The position numbers were made by a program, and so were the translations under genes. Under the pieces are notes generated by a model. The model did no database searches and was not told where the DNA came from. It worked only from the letters and a program-made list of their open reading frames with translations. DNA of 5,256 bases from an uncultured Collinsella sp. (GTDB taxonomy: Bacteria > Actinomycetota > Coriobacteriia > Coriobacteriales > Coriobacteriaceae), in contig URFU01000120.1 of the NCBI GenBank assembly GCA_900547125.1, positions 1 to 5,256 of the forward strand. The letters are read 5' to 3'. Of this stretch, positions 1-5,256 are shown piece after piece. Within the stretch, counting starts at the first letter, position 1. Every line of letters begins with the position of its first letter.

Positions 1-1185
1 GTTGCCAGCTCCGTAACCGGCGGCCGGCAGGAACCAGCCGAGCGGCATGTCGTTGTCCTCGTAGTCATCGATAACCTGCCGGGCGGAGAACTGGCGGTCG
101 AAATCGGTCGCCTTCATGTTCTCGGTATCAACCGTAGGGCCCTCACCGTTGAGCGTCTCGGCCGCAAGCGTGCCGTCGAGCTTGTAGCCCGTCGACATGC
201 CGGACTCGTATTTAACGTCGCCCTTCTCACTCGAGGACTTGCTGCCCTTGGTCTCCCACTTCTTCTGACCCGAGGTCGTTGACCAGCCATCACGGTTATA
301 GGCATTAAGATGACCCAGGTAGAAACCGTACTCGGGCAGCAGCACCGGATTGCCGGTCACCTTGTAGTAGTCCTGCAGCATCTCGGTTGCCACGTTCGAG
401 GCGCCCTCGTTGGTCGCCACGAAGTAATAGGCATCAAACTCATTCTCGTTGTGCAAAGTCGTGACCGTCGATGAGTCCGTGGAACCGAAGTCGTAGGAAC
501 CCTCTGCAAACGTGTTTCGGAGCACACCGTAGCCGTCGCTCGTCCAATAGAACGGGTTGGGCGAGGCAACGCCGCCATCGGTCCAGTTGTTAGTGTTGGA
601 GATGGCGATGGTCTGGTTGGTGTGCAGGAAGCGGCCGTTCTGGGTGCCGCCGCCAAAGAAGTTCTCGGACTTCTCCTTGGCGAGCGTCTGGACGGTACCC
701 TTCTTATCAAGGTCGAGGGGCGCGGACGCAGAAACCACGCCACGGTCGCCTGACTTGATACTCATCTTGCCAGTCGCCTTGTCCAGGATCACGGTCGCCT
801 TTCCGCCGGTGATCTCGATAGCGTCGCCCTTGTCGGCAACCGTCGCACTCGGCTTGCTGTAGGCGTCCGAAGTATCGGGCTGAGCCTGGATCTTAGCCGT
901 GTGGGACTTACTGCGCGGCGTGGCGTACTCGGAAAACTCACCCTTGGGGTCGACGTTATAGCGGAAAATACCGTCCTCGAGGAACGTAATACGGCCCTTG
1001 ATGCCGTCAGCGAAATCGATGTCGACGACGTTCGAGGCAGACTGAGACACGGTAGCTGAGTCGACGCCCTTGAGTGGCGTGGCAATCGCCTGCTGGGGAT
1101 TGGCAAACACGAGCGTCGCCGCAGTGGCGACGAGGACCACGCTTCCCTTCACCCACCGTTTCGTAAAAATGGAATTCCTACGCAC
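1..1185 (-). CDS. Secreted glycoside hydrolase family 31 protein, N-terminal 395 residues (partial)
   Basis: The frame is open from the GTG at 1185 to the window edge; the C-terminal part is missing. Residues 1-35 form a Sec signal peptide: basic start (RR, KR, K), hydrophobic stretch 14-28 and probable cleavage after AIA at 33-35. There is no lipobox cysteine. Residues about 40-280 match the GH31 N-terminal beta-sandwich, with the block FFGGGTQNGRF at 176-186, then NPFYWTSDGYGVLRNTF at 210-226 and the pre-barrel segment YYKVTGNPVLLPEYGF at 273-288. The (beta/alpha)8 barrel begins near 282. GH31 enzymes cleave or transfer alpha-glycosidic residues with two catalytic Asp, both expected beyond the window. 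The barrel entry is unusual: about 55-60 polar residues separate YLGHLNAYNRDGW (289-301) from DMPLGWFLPAAGYGAG (379-394), where typical alpha-glucosidases have a DxDY-type motif. Plausible roles are an alpha-glucosyltransferase/isomaltosyl-type enzyme or an alpha-N-acetylgalactosaminidase; substrate is not decided. Family call confident, specificity not. Confidence 0.88.
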   Translation of the reverse strand, partial: MRRNSIFTKRWVKGSVVLVATAATLVFANPQQAIATPLKGVDSATVSQSASNVVDIDFADGIKGRITFLEDGIFRYNVDPKGEFSEYATPRSKSHTAKIQAQPDTSDAYSKPSATVADKGDAIEITGGKATVILDKATGKMSIKSGDRGVVSASAPLDLDKKGTVQTLAKEKSENFFGGGTQNGRFLHTNQTIAISNTNNWTDGGVASPNPFYWTSDGYGVLRNTFAEGSYDFGSTDSSTVTTLHNENEFDAYYFVATNEGASNVATEMLQDYYKVTGNPVLLPEYGFYLGHLNAYNRDGWSTTSGQKKWETKGSKSSSEKGDVKYESGMSTGYKLDGTLAAETLNGEGPTVDTENMKATDFDRQFSARQVIDDYEDNDMPLGWFLPAAGYGAGN

Positions 1186-1190
1186 CTGGA

Positions 1191-1200
1191 CTCCTTCCCT
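1191..1200 (-). promoter_or_regulatory. Ribosome binding site fixing the GTG start of the GH31 gene
   Basis: The minus strand reads AGGGAAGGAG, then TCCAG, then GTG at 1185-1183, giving a 5-base spacer from the AAGGAG core. The reading frame upstream meets an in-frame TGA at 1254-1252. No ATG, GTG, TTG or CTG codon lies between that stop and 1185, so this GTG is the only available start, and a signal peptide follows it directly. Confidence 0.85.
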
Positions 1201-1309
1201 CCGACACGCGGAAGCATCGCGGACGCACGCCCTGCAGCATGGGCGAACGCATCAAACGGGGGGGTGTTCGGTACATTCCGCGCAGTGGGCCCACCCGTTA
1301 CCAAGGGGT

Positions 1310-1329
1310 TAACTGGTAGTAACCAGATA
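1310..1329. promoter_or_regulatory. Operator-like palindrome, ACTGGT-N4-ACCAG
   Basis: The half-sites CTGGT (1313-1317) and ACCAG (1322-1326) are perfectly inverted around four bases, and matching TA/TA pairs at 1310-1311 and 1328-1329 extend the symmetry with one mismatch between. The site lies about 15-35 bases downstream of the predicted transcription start, a good place for repression. The outer bases resemble the ACTGGT-CTAG-ACCAGT type of site bound by GntR/HutC-family amino-sugar regulators (DasR, NagR), but the central four bases differ. No regulator gene is visible in the window. Confidence 0.45.
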
Positions 1330-1349
1330 TCCGCCTATTAGGTTGAATT

Positions 1350-1378
1350 AGTATACGGGAGCAGTTGCGCAACCAAGT
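1350..1378 (-). promoter_or_regulatory. Candidate promoter of the GH31 gene
   Basis: On the minus strand TATACT (1355-1350) matches the -10 consensus at five of six positions. The -35 side is weak: TTGGTT lies 15 bases upstream, and ACTTGG would give 17-base spacing. Transcription would begin near 1343 and leave a leader of roughly 158 bases. A weak -35 would fit an activated promoter, but that is inference. It is the best -10 seen in the AT-rich stretch before the gene; TTGACT (1460-1455) and TTGACG (1414-1409) also occur, but without a well-placed -10. Confidence 0.4.
1364..1373. promoter_or_regulatory. Perfect 10-bp palindrome GTTGCGCAAC in the promoter spacer
   Basis: The sequence is exactly self-complementary with a central CG, as in many LacI-family operators. 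It sits just upstream of the candidate -10 box, overlapping the -35 side of the predicted promoter, so a protein bound here would affect polymerase. LacI-type sites are usually longer than this, and flanking symmetry stops at 1363/1374. It is a weak call based on position and symmetry only. Confidence 0.25.
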
Positions 1379-1393
1379 TCGAAATTCTCCCAG

Positions 1394-1498
1394 TGGTATT
1401 AAAATGAGCGTCAATGGCAAGGTGGGCTAAATAAGCCATACCAATTGGTTCTTCAGTCAAATACCAATTAAGCAAAAATGTACTGTTTATCTGGTATT
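1394..1498. repeat. Cluster of four TGGTAT motifs, with palindrome ACCAATTGGT
   Basis: TGGTAT occurs on the plus strand at 1394-1399 and 1492-1497 and on the minus strand at 1438-1443 and 1461-1466. The copies at 1460-1466 and 1492-1498 form a 7-bp inverted pair (AATACCA / TGGTATT). The copy at 1438 runs into a perfect palindrome, ACCAATTGGT, at 1440-1449. The cluster lies 40-150 bases upstream of the candidate GH31 promoter and shares TGGT with the downstream palindrome at 1313-1326. Multiple sites for one regulator would explain it. Confidence 0.4.
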
Positions 1499-1513
1499 AC
1501 ACAGACCGTACCT

Positions 1514-1553
1514 TTCTCTCGGGAACTGGGCTTCGCGAAGTTTCCCGAGGGAA
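1514..1553 (+). other. Stem-loop with 12-bp stem and inner CTTCGCGAAG hairpin
   Basis: Arm 1514-1525 (TTCTCTCGGGAA) pairs with 1542-1553 (TTCCCGAGGGAA). The single non-Watson-Crick position (T1517 against G1550) is a G-U pair in plus-strand RNA and an A-C mismatch on the other strand. Inside is a self-complementary CTTCGCGAAG at 1531-1540, separated by a five-base bulge. No T-run follows on either side, so it is not a standard intrinsic terminator. Function is unknown. Confidence 0.45.
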
Positions 1554-1640
1554 CGGCTCAGCCGCCACCCTGCGACCTACCGGATATTGCCATGACGTAC
1601 GTTGACTGATTTGGTTTGGAAAAAGGTTGATGGAGAGTGA

Positions 1641-1843
1641 TGGGCAGTTAGTTCAGATTCGTATAATTTGGCCGTGGCCTTGGGCACAAAATTGCCGCTT
1701 GGAAGCCGACGCGAACCCAGTATTGGGCCGTTCCCGGCTTGGCTGAGCATCTTTATCGATTCAGATTGCCAAAAATAGGCTGAATGAGTCCAAATCAGCC
1801 TTCTCATACTCTCTAATAAATACGAATTTGAACTAACTGTCCA
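1641..1843. repeat. 203-base element bounded by a 24-bp inverted repeat; structured RNA or small mobile-element remnant
   Basis: The segment 1641-1664 is complementary to 1820-1843 over 24 positions with two exceptions, G1644/T1840 and G1656/T1828. Both would be G-U pairs in a plus-strand RNA. Between the arms are several smaller hairpins: GGCA/TGCC (1683-1696), AAGCCG/CGGCTT (1703-1740) enclosing CCCA/TGGG (1716-1727), TTGGC/GCCAA (1739-1772), and AGGCTGA/TCAGCCT (1777-1801). A consensus TATAAT lies at 1662-1667 on the plus strand but without a clear -35. A structured RNA is one reading. A short element with terminal inverted repeats is the other; flanking duplication is at most the dinucleotide GA. 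No known RNA family is recognised. Confidence 0.45.
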
Positions 1844-1885
1844 GAGGCGTCCTCGACTAACAGTAAAAAGGCCTCCATACAAAAC

Positions 1886-1921
1886 GTGGGCTCTGCCGTT
1901 CGAACGAACGGCAGAGCCCAC
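1886..1921. terminator. Terminator-like perfect hairpin, probably closing the carB transcript
   Basis: GTGGGCTCTGCCGTTCG at 1886-1902 is the exact reverse complement of 1905-1921. As RNA this gives a 16-bp GC-rich stem with a four-base loop. On the minus strand, in the direction of carB transcription, the stem is followed by CGTTTTG. On the plus strand it is followed by ACTCATTTTCT. Both T-tracts are short, so it may act in either direction. It lies about 175 bases past the carB stop codon. Confidence 0.65.
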
Positions 1922-1972
1922 ACTCATTTTCTATTCAGCCCTAGTCATCGCGCAAAGCCCCTTCGGCAGCAC

Positions 1973-1993
1973 GCGGTGAAGCCAAGTCACCGC
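1973..1993. other. Small hairpin, 7-bp stem, in the carB 3' region
   Basis: GCGGTGA at 1973-1979 pairs exactly with TCACCGC at 1987-1993 around the seven-base loop AGCCAAG. It directly abuts the larger hairpin at 1995-2083, so in a carB transcript the two would stack one after the other. No T-run follows it. Confidence 0.45.
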
Positions 1994-1994
1994 A

Positions 1995-2083
1995 GGCCGG
2001 GGCAGAGGGGGCCGAGTTTCCCACTGAGCGACTCTGCTTGCAGCCGGAGCGAAGGGGGAAACTCGGCCCCCTCCGCCCCGGCC
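1995..2083 (-). other. Large GC-rich hairpin just after carB
   Basis: A 28-base arm at 1995-2022 pairs with 2056-2083 at 27 positions. The one exception (A2004/C2074 on the plus strand) becomes a G-U pair in minus-strand RNA, the direction of carB transcription. The loop is 33 bases. The arm starts 12 bases beyond the carB stop codon. It lacks a following T-run, so it may protect the 3' end, assist termination with the next hairpins, or be a dispersed intergenic repeat. Confidence 0.6.
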
Positions 2084-2095
2084 GGACAGGTCACA

Positions 2096-5000
2096 CTACA
2101 CCGTGTGCTGCGGCAGGTCCTGCAGGGCGATGACGTCCATGCCCATGTCGTTGGCGCTGCCGTGACCCTGCTGGTCCTCGCGCACGGCCTCGATGGCGCT
2201 CACGTACGTGTTGGCCGCAGACATCGCCGTCACGCAGGTCACGCCGCGGCGCACGGCCTCGGTACGCAGCAGGTAGCCATCGCCACGAGAGCCCGGGCCG
2301 TACGGTGTGTTGATGATTACCGCAATCTTGCCATCGGCGATGAGGTCGCCGATGTTGGGGCACTCGCCGTCGTGCGGACCGCTGATCTTCTCCACGACTT
2401 CGCACGTCACGTTGCCGCCGCGCAGGACGCGCGCCGTACCCTCGGTGGAGCAGATATCAAAGCCCAGGTAGCGAAGGATACGCGCGACCGAAAGGATATG
2501 ACGCTTGTCGCGGTCGCACACGCTGATGAACACCTTGCCGGCGCTCGGGTCGGGCAGCTTGTAGTCAATCGCCAGCTGCGTCTTAGCGTATGCCTCGGGA
2601 TAGCTCTTGGCGATACCCATGACCTCGCCCGTCGACTTCATCTCGGGCCCCAGGATAACGTCGGCGCCCGGGAAACGACCCCAGGGCATAACGGCTTCCT
2701 TCATGCAGAACCAGTCCAGCTGACGCTCGTCGCTCGGCAGGCCCAAGCTCGAGATGGAATGGCCCGCCATGATACGTGCGGCACACTTGGCGAGCGGCAC
2801 GCCGGTGGCCTTGGAGATAAACGGCACAGTGCGGCTGGCACGCGGGTTGGCCTCGATCACGTAGACGGTCTCGCCCTTGATGGCGTACTGCACGTTGACC
2901 AGGCCGCGTACGCCCAGCGCCATCGCGATGCGGCGCGTGGTCTCGCGAAGCTTTGCCTGCAGGCTCTCGCTAAAGCTGAACGGCGGGATGCAGGTCGCGG
3001 AGTCGCCAGAGTGGATACCGGCCTCCTCGATATGCTCCAGAATGCCGCCAATGTAGACCTCTTCGCCATCGCACAGGGCGTCGACATCGGACTCGATCGC
3101 ACCCTCCAGGAAGCGGTCCAGATACACCGGGTAGTCGGGGCTAATGCGCGCAGCTTCGGCCATGTAATCGCGCAGATGCTCGGCATCGTAGGCGATCATC
3201 ATGCCGCGGCCGCCCAGCACGTAGCTCGGACGCACCAGCAGCGGGTAGCCAATGTGTGCGGCAACGGCCTCGGCCTCCTCAAACGAGGTGGCCTGACCCG
3301 CCGGCGGGTACATGATGCCCAGCTTGTCGAGCAGGGCGGCAAAGCGCTCGCGGTCCTCGGCAAAGTCGATGGCATCGGGCTTGGTACCCATGATGTTCAC
3401 GCCGCTCTCCTCGAGCATGCGCGCCAGCTTAAGCGGGGTCTGGCCGCCAAGCGTCACCACGACGCCGTCGGGGCGCTCAACATCGATAACGTCCATGACG
3501 TCCTCGTAGGTGAGCGGCTCAAAGTAAAGGCGGTCGGACGTGTCGTAGTCGGTCGAGACGGTCTCGGGGTTGCAGTTGACCATGATGGTCTCAAAGCCGC
3601 GGGCCGCCAGCGCGTAGCTCGCGTGCACGCAGCAGTAATCGAACTCAATACCCTGGCCAATACGGTTGGGGCCGGCACCCAGAATCATCGCCTTGGGCTT
3701 GTCCGCCGGCGTGGTCTCGTCGGGAGCTACGCGCTTCTTGGCATCCGGGCTCGTGCGGTAGATGTTCTCGTACGTCTTGTAGTGGTACTCCGTGGCGCTC
3801 GAGAACTCCGCAGCGCAGGTATCGACCGTCTTCATGCTGGGAACCACGCCCAGGCCCTTGCGATAAGCGCGAACAAAGCGCTCGTCCGAGCCGGTCAGCG
3901 CGGCAATCTCGGCGTCGCTCGTGCCGTACTGCTTGAGCAGGCGCATCGCGTCGGCGTCGATATCCTCCACACGCAGGCCGCGGATGCTTTCCTGGACCTG
4001 CACCATGTCGTTGATACGGTTGAGGTACCACGGATCGATGCCGCAGATGGCATGGATGCGGGTGATGTCCCAGCCGCGGCGCAGGGCCTCGACCACAAAG
4101 AAGATGCGGTGCTCGGTCGGGGTGCCCACGGCCTGGGCGAGCTCGTCGTCGCTCAGCTTGTCGGCACCCTCCTTGCCACCGGCGCAAATGCCCTGGTGTC
4201 CGTCCTCCAGCGAGCGCATGGCCTTGCCGAAGGCCTCCTCAAAGGTGCGACCGATCGCCATAATCTCGCCCACGGCCTTCATGCGCGTGGTGAGCGTGGG
4301 GTCGGTGCCCTTGAACTTCTCGAAGGCAAAGCGTGGCACCTTGACCACGCAGTAGTCGATCGTGGGCTCAAAGCAGGCGGGTGTTGCCTTGGTAATGTCG
4401 TTGACGATCTCGTCGAGCGTGTAGCCCACGGCCAGGCGAGCGGCGGCCTTGGCGATGGGGAAGCCCGTGGCCTTGGAGGCCAGTGCGGACGAGCGGCTCA
4501 CGCGCGGGTTCATCTCGATGACGATCAGGCGGCCGGTCTGGGGGTTCACGGCAAACTGCACGTTGGAGCCGCCGGTCTCGACGCCGATCTTCTCCAAGAT
4601 GGCGAGCGAGGCGACACGCATGCGCTGATACTCCAGGTCGGAGAGGGTCTGCGCCGGCGCCACGGTGATGGAGTCGCCGGTATGCACGCCCATGGGGTCG
4701 AGGTTCTCGATGGAGCACACGATGATGCCGTTGCCGGCGTGGTCGCGCATGACCTCCATCTCGTACTCTTTCCAGCCCTCGATGGACTCCTCGACCAGCA
4801 CCTCGTGAGCGGGCGAGAGTTCAAGGCCCTGGCTCACGATGGAGACGAGTTCCTCGTGAGTATGCGCGATGCCACCACCGGCGCCGCCCAAGGTAAAGCT
4901 CGGACGCAGCACGCAGGGATAGCCCACACGCTCGGCGATGGCCTCGGCGTCAGCCACGCTGTAGGCATAGCCCGAGCGCGCGACCTCCAGGCCGATCTCG

Positions 5001-5256
5001 GCCATGGCCTCGTTAAAGAGCTTGCGGTCCTCACCGCGCTCGATGGCGGCAAGGTCACAGCCAATCATCTCGACGCCGTACTTGTCGAGCGTGCCGTCCT
5101 TTGCCAGCTCGACGGCGGCATTCAGACCGGTCTGGCCGCCTAGCGTGGGCAGCAGCGCGTCCGGGCGTTCCTTCTTGATCACGCGCTCGATAAACTCGGC
5201 AGTGATGGGCTCGACATAGGTGCGGTCGGCCAGGCCCGGGTCAGTCATGATGGTCG
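2096..5256 (-). CDS. carB: Carbamoyl-phosphate synthase large subunit (partial, N-terminus off window)
   Basis: CarB makes carbamoyl phosphate from bicarbonate, two ATP and ammonia passed from the glutaminase subunit CarA, feeding pyrimidine and arginine synthesis in the cytoplasm. Stop is TAG at 2098-2096. The frame stays open past the Met at 5248: the preceding codons read T-I before MTDP, matching the family's ATIMTDP, so about 54 residues are missing and 5248 is not the true start. Counting from that Met, the first ATP-grasp half shows R75, R115, Q231, E245 and N247 (E. coli R129, R169, Q285, E299, N301) with GGAGGG at 121-126. The oligomerisation region follows at about 347-500. The second half has GAGPNRIGQGIEFDYC (524-539), R673, GGRGM, Q787, E799 and N801. 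The allosteric MGS-like domain spans about 904-1030, with TEGTA and INTPYG. All key residues are intact. carA probably lies upstream, beyond the right edge; no pyrimidine gene follows. Confidence 0.98.
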   Translation of the reverse strand, partial: TIMTDPGLADRTYVEPITAEFIERVIKKERPDALLPTLGGQTGLNAAVELAKDGTLDKYGVEMIGCDLAAIERGEDRKLFNEAMAEIGLEVARSGYAYSVADAEAIAERVGYPCVLRPSFTLGGAGGGIAHTHEELVSIVSQGLELSPAHEVLVEESIEGWKEYEMEVMRDHAGNGIIVCSIENLDPMGVHTGDSITVAPAQTLSDLEYQRMRVASLAILEKIGVETGGSNVQFAVNPQTGRLIVIEMNPRVSRSSALASKATGFPIAKAAARLAVGYTLDEIVNDITKATPACFEPTIDYCVVKVPRFAFEKFKGTDPTLTTRMKAVGEIMAIGRTFEEAFGKAMRSLEDGHQGICAGGKEGADKLSDDELAQAVGTPTEHRIFFVVEALRRGWDITRIHAICGIDPWYLNRINDMVQVQESIRGLRVEDIDADAMRLLKQYGTSDAEIAALTGSDERFVRAYRKGLGVVPSMKTVDTCAAEFSSATEYHYKTYENIYRTSPDAKKRVAPDETTPADKPKAMILGAGPNRIGQGIEFDYCCVHASYALAARGFETIMVNCNPETVSTDYDTSDRLYFEPLTYEDVMDVIDVERPDGVVVTLGGQTPLKLARMLEESGVNIMGTKPDAIDFAEDRERFAALLDKLGIMYPPAGQATSFEEAEAVAAHIGYPLLVRPSYVLGGRGMMIAYDAEHLRDYMAEAARISPDYPVYLDRFLEGAIESDVDALCDGEEVYIGGILEHIEEAGIHSGDSATCIPPFSFSESLQAKLRETTRRIAMALGVRGLVNVQYAIKGETVYVIEANPRASRTVPFISKATGVPLAKCAARIMAGHSISSLGLPSDERQLDWFCMKEAVMPWGRFPGADVILGPEMKSTGEVMGIAKSYPEAYAKTQLAIDYKLPDPSAGKVFISVCDRDKRHILSVARILRYLGFDICSTEGTARVLRGGNVTCEVVEKISGPHDGECPNIGDLIADGKIAVIINTPYGPGSRGDGYLLRTEAVRRGVTCVTAMSAANTYVSAIEAVREDQQGHGSANDMGMDVIALQDLPQHTV

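Larger units (their letters stand above)
1186..2095. other. 910-base intergenic region between carB and the GH31 gene
   Basis: No reading frame here has a convincing ribosome binding site or recognisable protein. From the carB side it holds two GC-rich hairpins (1973-2083), a terminator-like hairpin (1886-1921), a 203-base inverted-repeat element (1641-1843), a further hairpin (1514-1553), and an AT-rich control region (about 1310-1500). The last part (1186-1309) is the GC-rich untranslated leader of the GH31 gene, which includes a perfect 10-bp palindrome GTGGGCCCAC at 1285-1294 and a run of seven G at 1258-1264. The space is long for two genes on the same strand, which fits separate transcription units. 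Confidence 0.8.

Noticed and set aside
1258..1264. Run of seven G (C on the transcribed sense) in the GH31 leader as a phase-variation tract.
   Set aside because: It is outside the coding frame and short; there is no sign that length changes would alter expression.
1565..1571. AGGGTGG on the minus strand followed by a CGGC/GCCG hairpin and CCCT, resembling a T-box antiterminator.
   Set aside because: The bulge is too short and lacks the conserved ACC, no specifier stem is evident, and the downstream gene is a glycosidase far away rather than a tRNA synthetase or amino-acid gene.
1662..1667. Consensus TATAAT on the plus strand as a promoter for a plus-strand RNA.
   Set aside because: No acceptable -35 lies 16-18 bases upstream, and the sequence falls at the inner edge of the inverted-repeat arm, so the match may be due to AT-rich composition. 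Kept only as a note.
1577..1927. A minus-strand open frame of 116 codons across the intergenic region.
   Set aside because: It begins inside the terminator hairpin, has no ribosome binding site, runs through the whole inverted-repeat element, and shows no recognisable domain. A small protein cannot be fully excluded, but the repeat and hairpin structure explains the region better.
1886..5143. A plus-strand open frame of 1085 codons, antisense to carB.
   Set aside because: It is a shadow produced by the strong GC-rich codon use of carB. Its translation is low-complexity (rich in A, G, H, V, L, D), it starts inside the terminator hairpin without a ribosome binding site, and carB is unmistakable on the other strand.
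5246..5248. ATG at 5248 as the start of carB.
   Set aside because: The frame continues upstream with T-I, matching the conserved ATIMTDP context inside CarB, and the N-terminal nucleotide-binding residues are missing. The true start is beyond the window.

Overview
The window reads as a piece of chromosome from a high-GC Gram-positive bacterium. The CarB sequence and the mix of GC-rich genes with an AT-richer intergenic region suggest a gut Actinobacterium of the Coriobacteriia, perhaps Collinsella-like. This placement is from general impression, not from a search. Both genes lie on the minus strand and both run off the window.

Right part (2096-5256): almost all of carB, the large subunit of carbamoyl-phosphate synthase, lacking only about 54 N-terminal residues. 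Left part (1-1185): the first 395 codons of a secreted glycoside hydrolase family 31 (GH31) protein, starting at GTG behind a good ribosome binding site. It has a Sec signal peptide, the N-terminal beta-sandwich and the entry into the catalytic barrel. The catalytic residues lie beyond the left edge.

Middle part (1186-2095): 910 bases with no convincing gene but a lot of structure. In the direction of transcription after carB there is a large GC-rich imperfect hairpin (1995-2083), a small hairpin (1973-1993) and a perfect terminator-like hairpin (1886-1921). Next comes a 203-base element bounded by a 24-bp inverted repeat (1641-1843), then a further hairpin (1514-1553). Last is an AT-rich control region for the GH31 gene, with a likely -10 box, an operator-like palindrome resembling sites of the GntR/HutC regulators DasR and NagR, and four copies of TGGTAT.

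The two genes are not obviously related in function. carB belongs to pyrimidine/arginine biosynthesis and appears to end its transcription unit here. The GH31 gene looks separately promoted and substrate-controlled. The features most worth following up are the 203-base inverted-repeat element, the possible amino-sugar-type operator, and the unusual barrel entry of the GH31 protein.
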